Source of the DNA: Planctomycetota bacterium
Lineage (GTDB): Bacteria > Planctomycetota > J058
DNA length: 64,000 bases
Assembly (NCBI GenBank): GCA_019636275.1
Contig: JAHBXY010000003.1
Location: 1 to 64,000 of the forward strand
Direction of reading: 5' to 3'
The position numbers were made by a program, and so were the translations under genes. The notes beneath the pieces were generated by a model, which worked only from the letters and a program-made list of their open reading frames with translations, did no database searches and was not told the DNA's origin. Below, in pieces: positions 1 to 10,964 of the stretch (its first letter is position 1; the number at the start of each line of letters is the position of its first letter).

Positions 1-1
1 C

Positions 2-1596
<1,595 letters not shown>

Positions 1597-1600
<4 letters not shown>

Positions 1601-3661
1601 TCTCCGGTCTCCCACACCTCGACGACGCCGCCCTCCGACCACGAGACGAGGCGCCGCCCGTCGGGCGACAGCGCGAGGCGCCGGAGGGCGGTCGGTCGGC
1701 CGAGGACGCGGTAGCGCTCGCGCCCGGCGGCGTCCCAGGCGCGCAGCTCGTTGCGGGAGGGGTCCTCGCCGCCCGAGGCGCTGAACGCGCGGCCGTCCGC
1801 GGCCACGGCGATCGCGCGCACGACGCCCGCGTGCGCGGGCGCGCGCACGAGCTGGCCGGAGAAGTCGTCGGGGCCGGTGGCGATCCCGCCGCCGCGCAGG
1901 ACGGCCACGACCCGCGGCGGGGCGACGGCGAAGCGGACGAGGCGCATGGCGGCCGTCCCGACGAGGAGCTCCTGGCTCGAGGGCACGAACGCCAGGGCCG
2001 TGACGCGCGCCTCGATCGGCTCGCGGTGCACGAGCGCGGCGCCGCCCGTCAGCGACCAGAGGCGCGCGGCGTTGTCCGCCTCGCCGGGCTGGTCGAAGCC
2101 CAGCCCCGTGCCGGTCGCGGCCCAGCGGCCGTCGGGCGAGAGGGCCACCGACCACACCGAGTGCCCGTGGCCGCCGAGCGTCGCCACGAGCGCGCCGCCG
2201 GGCAGGGCGAAGACGCGGGCGACGCCCTCGCGGTCGCCGACGATCAGGGCGCCGCCGTCCGCCCGGAGGGCCAGCGCGTAGGCCTCGGCGAGGAGGTCGA
2301 GCTCCTCGAGCGGGCGGCCGTCCGCGTCCAGCCGCCAGGCATGGCGGCCGGCGACGACGAGGAGCCCCGCGCCGTCGGAGAGGCCGTGGAGCCAGGCAGC
2401 CGGGACCGTGGAGCGCTGGCCGAGCGGGCGGCCGGTCGCGGCGTCCCACAGGTGTACCCCGTCCTTCGACCCGGTGGCGACGCGCGCGTCGCCGAGGAAC
2501 GTCGCGGCGAGGGTGTCGGGCGGGACGGGCAGGGCCAGGGGCCGGGCGCGCCGCAGGTCGCGGGCGAGCGCGAGCGCCGCCGGGCGCTCGGGGTGGTCGC
2601 CCCAGCGCGCGAGCCACTCGTCGAGCGCCGTCAGGCGCGCCTCCGGGTCGTCGACGCGCTCGAGGCGGCGCAGTTCGCGCGCGCCTCCGCCGGCGACGGG
2701 GCAGCGGGCGGCGCGGCGACGACCCTGGTCGGCGGCGGCGCCACCGCGGGCGCCTCGGCCGGCCGCCTGGCCAGGAGGGCCGCCCGCCGAGGGCCAGGGC
2801 GACGACGGGGCCAGAGCACCAGCGCGGTGCCGGCGGGTGCGCGCGCCGAGGGGCCTGGCGCCGCGCGCACGGCCCGAGGGCCTGGGCCGCCTCGGTCGCC
2901 GCGGGCCGGCGGTCCGGGGCCCTGGCGAGGAGGCGCGCGAGGAGCGCGTCGAGGGCGGCCGGCAGGTCGGGGTCGACGTCGGCCACGCGGGGCCGGTCGC
3001 GACCGGCCACGGCGGCGACGAGCTCGGCGAGCGAGTCGACCGCCGGGGTGGCCGTCTGCCCCGTGAGCAGCTCGAAGGCGATGAGCCCCAGCGCGTGGAC
3101 GTCGGCCGCCGCGTCGACGGATCGGCCGAGGAGCTGCTCGGGCGCCATGTACTGCGGCGTGCCCACGAGCACGCCCGTGCGCGTGAGCCGCTCGTCGTGC
3201 TCGGGGGCCAGCGCGATGCCGAGGTCCACGACGACCGGCGTCCCGTCGGGGCGGACGAGGACGTTGTCGGGCTTGAGGTCGCGGTGGACGACGCCCGCGG
3301 CGTGCAGGGCCGCCACGCCGCGCGCCAGCGCCGCCGCGAGGGCGAGGGCCTCGTCGAGCGGCGGGCGGCCGCGCGCGAGCCGCGCCGAGAGCGGCTCGCC
3401 CTCGACGAGGTCCATGACCAGGTAGGCCGCGCGCCCGTCGCGCCCGGCCTCGTGCACGCGGACGACGCTCGGGTGGGTCACGCGGGCCAGGGCCCTGCCC
3501 TCGCGGGCGAAGCGCTCGAGGCGCTGCTCGTCGACGCGCGTGAGGAGCTTGATCGCCCGCTCGACCCCGAGCTCTCGGTGCCGCGCGCGATGGACCTCGC
3601 CCATGGCGCCGCGGCCCAGGACGCCCGTGAGCTCGTAGGGGCCGAGGCGGCGGGGGGTCAT
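1597..3661 (-). CDS. Ser/Thr protein kinase with C-terminal WD40 propeller, downstream paralog (frame broken in the linker)
   Basis: The ATG at 3661 opens a Hanks-type kinase: glycine loop GRGAMGEV, Lys in AIKLL, HRDLKPDN catalytic loop, DLG in place of DFG, and APEQ. This frame is intact to about 2880. After a basic stretch a transmembrane helix is expected, but its pieces (ALVLW, VVALALGG, AALLARR) lie in different frames between about 2880 and 2700. A further shift at a CGCGCG run near 2672 leads into the WD40 part, which starts RELRRLERVDDPE and ends VEVWETGD. The domain order matches the next gene upstream, 68 bp away, so this is a tandem duplicate. The protein was probably membrane-anchored with the kinase in the cytoplasm and the propeller outside. 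It may be a real pseudogene, but sequencing indels are more likely. Confidence 0.8.
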
Positions 3662-3729
3662 CGGCCTTCGAGGATAGCCGGCCGCGGCCCCGTCGACCGG
3701 CGCGGGATCGGCGCCGTCCGTGACGGCCA

Positions 3730-5819
3730 TCAGTCCGTCGCCCAGACCTGGACCGGACCCTCCTCGGACGACACGGCGAGCAGGCGCCCCGAGGGGGAGA
3801 CGACCAGCCGCGCCGGGTCGAGGCCGAGCCCCGCCACCTCGTAGCGCAGCGCGCCGGTGCGCAGGTCCCACGCGCGGAGCTGCCGCGCGCCTGGCCAGGT
3901 CCCGCCGGCGACGCTCCACAGGCGGTCGGCGTCGGGCGCGCGCGCCAGGCCGCGCACCACGCCCGTGCCGTGCGCGCCGGGGAGGACCTCGCCGCCCGGC
4001 GCGCCGTCTGCCGCGGGCGGGACGAGCGGTTCGCGCGGAGGCAGCGCGGGGTCGAGGGGGACGGCGTAGATGCGCCCGACGCTGGTCGCGACGTAGAAGC
4101 ACCCCCCGGTCGGGTCGAACACCGCGGCCTTCGGGTTGCCGCCGAGGGCAACGCGGCGCACGAGGCGCCCGTCGATCGACCACAGGCGCACCGTCGGGTC
4201 GCGTGAGTCGCCCCCGGTGAGGAGGACGCCCCCGTCGGGCGTGAACGCGGCCGCGTCGATGTCGCCGGCGTGGGCCCTGACCGCCAGCACCTCGCTGCCG
4301 TCCGCCACCCTGACGACGACCGCCTCGCCATCGGCGAGGCACAGGACCGCCAGCCGGCCGTCGGGGGTCGTGGCCACCATGCAGAGGCCGGCGCGGGGGC
4401 GGGCCATGGGCACGGCGCCGAGCGGGTGGAGGTCGGCGTCCCAGCGGCGGAGCTCGCCGCCCCGCCGGGTGAGGAAGCCGCCGGGGGCGGGGCAGACGAC
4501 CCACTCGCCCTCGGACTTCGTCGACCGGGCGAGCTCCACGCCGCTCTCCGGGTCGATGCGCCGCAGGACGCGCTCCTCCAGCAGGTCGAGGAGCAGGGGG
4601 CCGTCCTCGAGGAAGAAGCGCGCCCGCGTCCCCGGCGGGGCGTCGATCGTCCGCAGCGGGGAGAGGGCTCGGGCCCGGCGGGCGAGCGCCTCGACCTCGG
4701 CGCGCGCCGGGTGGTGCGGATGGGCCGCCAGCCAGTCGTCCGCCGCGGCCCGGCGCGCGGCCGGGTCCTCGAGGCGCTCGAGGCGCCGCAGGGCGCGGGC
4801 GCCCTCGGCCACCTGCTCAGGGGTGGCTGCCGGCGGCGCTCCGCGCGGGCCCGGGCCCGGGGCGACGGCGGCAGGCGCCGACGGCGCGTCCTCGGGACGG
4901 GTCGGCCGCGCGGCCGCCGCCGCGAGCCCCGCCGCCCGACGAGCGCCGCCAGCGCCGCGGCCGCGCGCCGGCGGCGCCGCGCGCTCCCGGAGGGCGCGCG
5001 CCCGTCGCGCACGGCGGCGGCGAGCGCGTCGAGGGCGGCCGCGGCCTCGTGGGCGCGCGGGCGCGCCGCTGGCGCGCGGGCGAGGAGCCGGGCGCAGAGC
5101 GCGTCGAGCGCCGCCGGCAGGTCGGGGTCGACGCGCGAGGGCGCGGGTCGGTCGCGCTGCGTCATCTCGCCCACGAGCGCCAGGAGCGAGTCCGTCGGCG
5201 GCACGGCGCTGCGCCCCGTGACGAGCTCGAAGGTCAGGAGGCCGAGCGCGTGGAGGTCGACGGCCGGGGTCACCGCGCCGCCCGAGAGCTGCTCGGGGGC
5301 CATGTAGAGGGGCGTGCCGGCCAGCGCGCCCGTGCGCGTGAGGCGCTCGTCGAGCTCCGGAGCCAGCGCCATGCCGAGGTCGACGATGACCGGCTTCCCA
5401 TCGGCGCGGACGAGGACGTTGGCCGGCTTGAGGTCGCGGTGGATGACCCCCGCCGCGTGCAACGCCGCGACCCCACGGGCGACGCCCGCGGCGATCGCGA
5501 GGGCGCGCGCCAGCGGCGGGCGCCCGCGCGCCAGGAGCCGGTCGAGCGGCTCGCCGTCGACGAGGTCCATGACCAGGTAGGCCGCCCCGCCGCCGTGCGC
5601 CGCCTCATGCACTCGCACGACGTGGGCGTCCTCGACGCGCGCGAGGTGCTGGCCCTCGCGGACGAAGCGCTCCCGGCGCGCGGCGTCGCTCCCCGGCGGC
5701 AGCAGCTTCAGCGCCCGTTCGACCCCGAGCCCGCGGTGGCGCGCCCGGTAGACGGCGCCCATGGCGCCGCGCCCGAGCAGGCCCGTGAGCTCGTAGGGGC
5801 CGACGACGCGCTCGTCCAC
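3730..5819 (-). CDS. Ser/Thr protein kinase with C-terminal WD40 propeller, upstream paralog (one frameshift)
   Basis: GTG start at 5819 (VDERVVGPYELTG). The kinase domain covers roughly residues 7-275: GRGAMGAVYRARH loop, Lys in RALKLL, HRDLKPANVLV near 130, VDLGMAL and YMAPEQ. A basic stop-transfer stretch then leads into a hydrophobic helix (AAALAALVG). The frame is lost at a GGGCGGCGGGGC run at about 4930-4948; one frame over, AAGLAAAAARPTRPEDAP continues the helix and linker, so a single-base indel restores one protein of about 696 residues. The C-terminal 350 residues contain WD40 blades such as VRLWSIDG and LRAWDLRTG and end VQVWATD. Probably a membrane-anchored kinase with an extracytoplasmic sensor propeller; substrates unknown. 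Confidence 0.83.
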
Positions 5820-5926
5820 GGAGGCGAGCGTAGCCGGACGCCGGGCGGCGCGCCGCTGGCCGGCCCTGTCGGACGGCCCCCGTATCCTGTAGGCTCCGGC
5901 CCCGGCCCGGGGGGCCCAGGAGCCGC

Positions 5927-6295
5927 GTGGACCCGTTCACCGACCACTTCCAGTCGCCGCGCAACGTGGGCGACCTCGCGCGCCCTGACGCGCGCGTCGA
6001 GGTGGACAACCCGGTGTGCGGGGACCGCCTGACCCTCGCCCTGCGCGTCGAGGGTGGGCGGGTGGTCGAGGTCGCCTGGCGCGTCCTCGGCTGCTCGGGG
6101 GCCATCGCCGCCGCGTCGGCGATGAGCGAGCAGGTGAAGGGCCGCGACCTCGCCGCGGCGGGGGCGGTCGACCGCGACGCGATCGACCGGGCGCTGGGCG
6201 GGCTCCCGGCGCTCAAGCGCCACGGGGCCGACCTCGCGGCGCAGGGGCTGCGCGCGGCGCTGGCCGCGCTGGAGACACACGGAGGCGTCGAGTGA
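5927..6295 (+). CDS. NifU/IscU-like iron-sulfur scaffold N-domain protein, third cysteine missing
   Basis: GTG start ([15 protein letters not shown]); 122 residues, the size of an IscU/SufU domain. The family's assembly site uses three Cys and one Asp. Here NPVCGD (Cys and Asp) and LGCSGA (second Cys) are present, but the usual KxHC is KRHG, so the third ligand is absent. The domain may therefore deliver sulfur or regulate rather than hold a classical cluster. The last codons overlap the GTG start of the dCTP deaminase (GTGA), so the two are translationally coupled, and no cysteine desulfurase is adjacent. The fold assignment is firm; activity is uncertain because of the missing ligand. Confidence 0.82.
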   Translation: MDPFTDHFQSPRNVGDLARPDARVEVDNPVCGDRLTLALRVEGGRVVEVAWRVLGCSGAIAAASAMSEQVKGRDLAAAGAVDRDAIDRALGGLPALKRHGADLAAQGLRAALAALETHGGVE

Positions 6296-7980
6296 CGATC
6301 AAGAGCGACCGCTGGATCCGCAAGATGGCGCTCGAGAAGAAGATGATCGAGCCCTTCGTCGAGAGCCAGGTGCGCGAGGGCGTCGTCAGCTACGGCCTGA
6401 GCTCCTACGGCTACGACCTGCGCGTGGCCGACGAGTTCAAGATCTTCACGAACATCAACAGCACGGTCGTCGACCCGAAGAAGTTCGACGAGTCGTCGTT
6501 CGTGGACGTGCGCGGCAACTGCCTCATCCCGCCCAACTCGTTCGCGCTGGCGCGGACGGTCGAGTATCTACGAATCCCCAGGAATGTGGTCACGATTTGT
6601 CTATCAAAGAGCACGTATGCGCGGTGCTTCAGCGCGGACACCCGGGTCGCGCTGGTCGACGGGACTGCTCCGACCCTGGAGGAGATGGCCCGCCGCGCGG
6701 AGGACGGCGAGCTGTTCTGGGGGTACAGCGTCGGGGAGCACGGCCGGGTCGTCGTCACGCTCCTCGACGAGCCCCGCCTGATCGGGCGCGACTCGCTGCT
6801 CGAGCTCACCCTCGACAATGAGCGGACGATCCGCTGCACCCCCGACCACGTGTTCTTGCTCCGGGACGGTCGTACCGCAGAGGCGGCTGCGCTGCGTCCG
6901 GGCGACGCCCTCATGCCGCTCTACCGGCAGCTCGTGCGCGGCTACGAGTCGGTCTATCAGCCGCTGAACGGGTTCCTCTCACCGACCCACCGGCTCGCCG
7001 ACGAGTGGAACCTGCGCAACGGGATCTACGTCGATGCGCCCGGGACGCACCGGCACCACCAGGACCACGACCGCAGGAACAACGCGCCCTGGAACATCGA
7101 GCGCGTCCCCGCGTCCGACCACATTCGCCACCACAACGCGAGCACGTACGGCGACGACTTCGACCCTGACGAGCACGGTCAGGCCATCCGGGCCGCGTTC
7201 GAGCGGCTCGCCAGCGACCCGGCCTGGCGGGAGGAGTTCTCGCGCGTCCAGCGGGAGCGTGCCCTGGCCTTCAGGAACCATGAGGCCTACGCAGCGAAGC
7301 GGGAGGCGCTGCGACGCGCTCACGTGGCCAACTGGACGGAGGTCCGGCGTCGCGAGCAGGCAGCGGCGCTCAGGGCCCGGTTCTCGAGCCCCGAGGCGCG
7401 ACAGGAGCACCGGGCGAAGATGAGGGCAGCGTGGGCCCAGGATCCGGAGCGACGCGCTCGCCAGGCCGAGGTGGCGCGGACGGTCAGGCTCCGGCCGGAG
7501 ATCACGGCCGAGGTGGTCCGGCGCGCCCTCGACGAGACCGGCTCCATCCGCGGGGCCGCCCGGGTGCTCGGGTGCGACCGCGCGGTGTTCCGGCGGTTCC
7601 CGGAGGTCCTGTCGAGCTTCCGGGGGCTCGCGCGCACCGGCGGCCGGAATCACAAGGTCACGAGCATCCGTCAGTGCCCCGGCGAGCATGACGTCTACTG
7701 CCTGACCGTCCCCGAGGCCGGGAACTTTGCCCTCGATGCGGGGGTGTTCGTGCGGAACTGCGGCATCATCGTGAACGTGACCCCCTTCGAGCCCGAGTGG
7801 GAGGGGCACGCCACGCTGGAGATCTCCAACACGACGCCGCTGCCGGCGCGGATCTACGCCAACGAGGGCCTCTGCCAGGTGCTGTTCTTCGAGTCGGACG
7901 AGGTCTGCGAGGTCAGCTACGCCGACAAGAAGGGCAAGTACCAGGGCCAGGGGCCGGAGATCGTCCTGCCGCGCATGTGA
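6292..7980 (+). CDS. dcd: dCTP deaminase precursor interrupted by an intein
   Basis: GTG start overlapping the preceding stop. The 562-codon precursor splits into an N-extein (residues 1-111, ending KSTYAR), a 378-residue intein and a C-extein beginning [18 protein letters not shown]. Joined exteins give 184 residues, the normal size of a bacterial dCTP deaminase, which makes dUTP from dCTP for thymidylate synthesis. The insertion interrupts the highly conserved STYARCG segment next to the active site, so activity requires splicing. Between about 6565 and 6621 the N-extein uses A/T-ending codons (TAT CTA CGA, ATT TGT CTA TCA) unlike the rest of the gene. The gene converges on the kinase-SUMF1 gene with three bases between stops. 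Confidence 0.93.
   Translation: MTIKSDRWIRKMALEKKMIEPFVESQVREGVVSYGLSSYGYDLRVADEFKIFTNINSTVVDPKKFDESSFVDVRGNCLIPPNSFALARTVEYLRIPRNVVTICLSKSTYARCFSADTRVALVDGTAPTLEEMARRAEDGELFWGYSVGEHGRVVVTLLDEPRLIGRDSLLELTLDNERTIRCTPDHVFLLRDGRTAEAAALRPGDALMPLYRQLVRGYESVYQPLNGFLSPTHRLADEWNLRNGIYVDAPGTHRHHQDHDRRNNAPWNIERVPASDHIRHHNASTYGDDFDPDEHGQAIRAAFERLASDPAWREEFSRVQRERALAFRNHEAYAAKREALRRAHVANWTEVRRREQAAALRARFSSPEARQEHRAKMRAAWAQDPERRARQAEVARTVRLRPEITAEVVRRALDETGSIRGAARVLGCDRAVFRRFPEVLSSFRGLARTGGRNHKVTSIRQCPGEHDVYCLTVPEAGNFALDAGVFVRNCGIIVNVTPFEPEWEGHATLEISNTTPLPARIYANEGLCQVLFFESDEVCEVSYADKKGKYQGQGPEIVLPRM
6625..7758 (+). mobile_element. Intein with HNH homing-endonuclease domain, inserted in dcd
   Basis: The element encodes 378 residues. 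It starts with the nucleophile Cys1 in block A ([13 protein letters not shown]), followed by a block B TPDHVFLL (TxxH). The central region has an HNH-like signature ([19 protein letters not shown], then DHIRHHN) and Arg/Lys-rich helices, including a repressor-like [17 protein letters not shown] segment that could bind DNA. Block F is [17 protein letters not shown] and the last residues are VFVRN, followed by Cys+1 of the extein. Asn is the expected terminal residue, but the penultimate His is Arg. Endonuclease and splicing domains form one open frame, so the element may still home. Boundaries come from motifs and from the restored extein. Confidence 0.92.
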
Positions 7981-7983
7981 CGC

Positions 7984-10080
7984 TCACGGGGGGGCGTCGG
8001 CGGCCACGCGGAAGCCGATCGTGATGTCTCGCTGCTCGGGCGCGAAGGCCATGCGCACGTAGGCGCGGTTCATGTCGAAGGTGTTGTCCCAGCTCCCGCC
8101 CCGCACGACGCGGCGGCGGCCGTCCGGCGGCCCGACCGGGTCGACGAGGGGCTCCGGGCCGAACGGGCCGAACCAGTCGGCGACCCACTCCGAGACGTTG
8201 CCGGAGAGGTCGAGGGCGCGGCACCACGAGGCTCCGCGCGGGTAGCTGCCGACCGGCGCGAGGAACGCGTGGCCGTCGTGGCCGCCGAGCTGGGGGGTCC
8301 CCTCGCTCAGGTTGCCGGCCGGCGCGTCCTCCGGCAGCGTGGTGCCCCAGGGGAAGGGGAAGCCCTGGGGCCCGCGGGCGGCCCACTCCCACTCGGCCTC
8401 CGTGGGCAGGCGCAGCCCCGCCCACTCGCAGTAGGCCCGGGCGTCGTGCCACGAGACCTGCACGGCCGGCTCGTCGTCGCGGAGGGGGAACTCCCCGCGC
8501 CGCCAGCCGTCGCGGACGATGACGAGCGGCCGCTCGGGGCGGGCGTGGCCGCGCGCCTCGAGGTGCCAGCGGTCGACCTGGGCGCGCGTGACCTCGACGC
8601 GGCCCAGGTAGAAGCCGCGGCTGAGCGTGACCGCGTGCGGCCGGTATCGCTCCGGGGTGGCGCCCGGGTCGAAGCGCACCCCTCCCTCGGTCAGGTCGTC
8701 GGTGCCCATGACGAAGCGCTCGGCCGGCGGGACGCGCACGAGGATCGACCCGTCCTTGACGTTGCGCACCTCGCGCCAGGGGTCGTCGGGCGGTCCGACG
8801 GGCTCGAGCCCGGGGCGCTCGAAGGGCGCCGGGGCCCGCCAGGGCCGCCCCTCGCGGCCGGTCGCGTCCAGCGCGAGCACGCTCACGCTCGTGCTCCCCG
8901 CCGGCAGCGGGACGGCGGCGAGGGTCTGGCCCGACGGCGCGGCGTCGGCCTCGTGGACGTGACGCTCGGGGTCGATCGCCTCGACGCGGCCGTCGGCGCG
9001 CAGCCGGGCCCGCTTCGTCTCCGTGACGATCCTCACCCGCACGGCGCCGCTGGCGACGACGATCGCCAGCCGGACCGCGTTTCCATCCTGCGTCGCATCG
9101 ACCGTCTGGACCCGCGGCGGCGCGGCGACGCGTGCTGGGCGCTCGGGCGGGGGCTCCCGGGCGCCGGCGTCCGCCCGCGGTCGCGCGAGCAGGGCCGCGA
9201 CGCCGGCAACGGCCAGGAGCGCGATGGCGCCGAGGAGCGCCGCCGACCTCGCGCGCCGCCGGGGGGGTGGGCGGGTCAGGGCGCCCTCGATGGCCTCCGC
9301 CAGCGCCAGCGCCGACGGGAAGCGCGCGTCAGGGGCCTTGGCGAGCGCCTTCAGGCACACGTCGCGCAGCGCAGGCGGCACCTCGGGGCCGAGGGGCGCC
9401 GGTGGCTCGGTCATCACCTGCCGCAGGACGCGGGCGAGCGCACCGTCGAACGGCGGCCGCCCGGAGAGGCAGTGGTAGAGGATCGCGCCGAGGCCGTAGA
9501 CGTCGGTGCGCTCGTCGATGCGGCCGAGGCTCGGCTCCACCTGCTCGGGGGCCGCGTAGGACGGCGTACCGACGAGGTCGCCCGTGCGTGTGAGCCGCTC
9601 GGCCCCGCGCAGGCGCGCGACGCCGAAGTCGGCCAGCCTTGGCGCGCCGTCCTCGCCGAACAGCACGTTGGCGGGCTTGAGGTCCCGGTGGAGCACGCCG
9701 TGGCGATGCACGTGCGACAGCCCCCGGGCCAGCGCGCTCACGATCCGCGCCGCCTCGGCCGGCGGGAGCGGGCCCTGTCGCAGGCGGCGGGCCAGGTCCC
9801 CGCCGGGGACGAGCTCCATGGCCAGGTAGAGCCAGCCGTGGGCCTCGCCTGCGCCCAGCACGCGCACGACGTTCGGGTGCCCGTCGACCGCGGCCTGGGC
9901 CTGCCCCTCGCGGCGGAAGCGCTCGACGAGCCCCGGCTCGGCCGACGGCGACAGCAGCTTGATCGCGACGCGCGCGCCGGTCTCCGCGTGGGTCGCTGCC
10001 CAGACCACGCCCATGGCGCCGGCGCCGAGGCGCTCGACGAGCGCGTACGGCCCGACCCGCATCCCCGCGGCCCAGTCCAC
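7984..10080 (-). CDS. Ser/Thr protein kinase with C-terminal SUMF1/FGE-like domain
   Basis: GTG start chosen at 10080 (VDWAAGMRVGPY); ATG at 10062 is also possible. Length 698 residues. Kinase motifs are GAGAMGVVW, VAIKLL, HRDLKPANVLF, ADFGVAR and YAAPEQ in the first 280 residues. A helix (SAALLGAIALLAVAGVAALLA) follows basic residues near 310-330, then a beta-rich spacer and a formylglycine-generating-enzyme-like domain (about 450-690) with WHDARAYCEWAGLRLPTEAE, NVSEWVADW and RVVRGGSW. The Cys pair that true FGE uses near the end (after GGSW) is absent, so this is probably a ligand-binding C-type-lectin-like domain rather than an oxidase. Likely a membrane receptor kinase; it is divergent from the MscS-like gene. 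Confidence 0.92.
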   Translation of the reverse strand: MDWAAGMRVGPYALVERLGAGAMGVVWAATHAETGARVAIKLLSPSAEPGLVERFRREGQAQAAVDGHPNVVRVLGAGEAHGWLYLAMELVPGGDLARRLRQGPLPPAEAARIVSALARGLSHVHRHGVLHRDLKPANVLFGEDGAPRLADFGVARLRGAERLTRTGDLVGTPSYAAPEQVEPSLGRIDERTDVYGLGAILYHCLSGRPPFDGALARVLRQVMTEPPAPLGPEVPPALRDVCLKALAKAPDARFPSALALAEAIEGALTRPPPRRRARSAALLGAIALLAVAGVAALLARPRADAGAREPPPERPARVAAPPRVQTVDATQDGNAVRLAIVVASGAVRVRIVTETKRARLRADGRVEAIDPERHVHEADAAPSGQTLAAVPLPAGSTSVSVLALDATGREGRPWRAPAPFERPGLEPVGPPDDPWREVRNVKDGSILVRVPPAERFVMGTDDLTEGGVRFDPGATPERYRPHAVTLSRGFYLGRVEVTRAQVDRWHLEARGHARPERPLVIVRDGWRRGEFPLRDDEPAVQVSWHDARAYCEWAGLRLPTEAEWEWAARGPQGFPFPWGTTLPEDAPAGNLSEGTPQLGGHDGHAFLAPVGSYPRGASWCRALDLSGNVSEWVADWFGPFGPEPLVDPVGPPDGRRRVVRGGSWDNTFDMNRAYVRMAFAPEQRDITIGFRVAADAPP

Positions 10081-10147
10081 GCCCGTGAGCCTACCCGAGG
10101 CAAGCCGCGCGCGCCCGCGGTAGGCTGACGCGCGATCGGAGGCCCTC

Positions 10148-10870
10148 GTGCAGTCCGCGCCCACGTCCTTCGAGCACCTCGACCAGCTCCTCGGGCATCC
10201 GGTGACCCTGCTCTTCGGCGCGGTCGTCGCGGCCTGGCTCGCCGCGCGGGTGGTGCACGAGCAGGTGCGCCGCCTGCGCCTCGACGAGTCCGACGGCCGC
10301 GCGCCCCCGTTCGACTGGCCGGCGCTGTTCGCGGCCCTCGTCTTCTGGCTCGTGCTCGCCCTCGGGGTCTACGGGCTGGCGAGCCACCGCGGGCTGGCGG
10401 CGGTCGCCAAGGTGCTCGAGGGCGGCGTGTCGCTCGTCCTGCGCGTGCTCCTGGGCGCGGTCGTGGTCGCCGGCGCCAGTCGGCTCGGGCGGACGCTGAC
10501 GGCCACGCGCGACGCGGGCGAGGAGGAGCTCGCCGCAGGCCGTCGCGAGCGCCGCGCCGTGCTCGTCGCCGGCGCGGTCCTGGCCGCCGCCGCGGTGACC
10601 GGCCTCTCGCCCGCCGCCTGCCTCGTGCTGGCCCTCGTCGCCGCGCCGATCGGCCTGCTCCTGCGCCACCCCGAGCACCGCGCCCGGGTGGCCGGCTGGC
10701 TGGCCGACCTCGCCGCGGGGCTGCGACTGCGCGAGCTCGAGCCCGAGCGCCGCGCCCGCGACGGGCTGTCGGTCAAGGGCGAGATCGGGCTCCTGCGCAC
10801 GTGGGTCGTCGAGGGCGAGCGCGCGCACCTCGTGCGCAACGAGGCGCTGCTGGAGCGGCTGACCGCCTGA
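10148..10870 (+). CDS. MscS-like integral membrane protein
   Basis: GTG start; 240 residues with five or so hydrophobic helices (VTLLFGAVVAAWLAA, ALFAALVFWLVLALGVYGLA, VSLVLRVLLGAVVVAGA, AVLVAGAVLAAAAVTGL and ACLVLALVAAPIGLLL). The C-terminal 40 residues (SVKGEIGLLRTWVVEGE, then VRNEALLERL) resemble the beta domain of MscS channels, where a G-x-V-x-x-I strand precedes a ligand-like loop and IPN motif. The N-terminal helix plus basic stretch resembles the conserved TM segment of small MscS relatives. A role in osmotic tension release is a family inference. It is transcribed away from the kinase gene, with 67 bp between starts. Confidence 0.6.
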   Translation: MQSAPTSFEHLDQLLGHPVTLLFGAVVAAWLAARVVHEQVRRLRLDESDGRAPPFDWPALFAALVFWLVLALGVYGLASHRGLAAVAKVLEGGVSLVLRVLLGAVVVAGASRLGRTLTATRDAGEEELAAGRRERRAVLVAGAVLAAAAVTGLSPAACLVLALVAAPIGLLLRHPEHRARVAGWLADLAAGLRLRELEPERRARDGLSVKGEIGLLRTWVVEGERAHLVRNEALLERLTA

Positions 10871-10940
10871 CGGGCGCGGGACGGCCGCCCAGGAGGAGGA
10901 CGGTCACCGGAGGCCAGAGCCTGCGACCGCGGACGCGGAC

Positions 10941-10963
10941 GCGTCCTCCGCGTGGGAGGACAC
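10941..10963. terminator. Hairpin between convergent genes
   Basis: A 7-bp perfect stem, GTCCTCC (10943-10949) and GGAGGAC (10955-10961), with a 5-nt loop lies between the stop of the MscS-like gene and the stop of rbfA. It could serve both strands, but no T-run follows on either side, so a terminator role is tentative. Confidence 0.35.
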
Positions 10964-10964
10964 G

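Noticed and set aside
2631..4925. Apparent extension of the upstream kinase frame through the second kinase gene
   Set aside because: After about residue 290 the frame reads Arg/Pro-rich nonsense; the WD40 domain and the second kinase are found in the other two frames.
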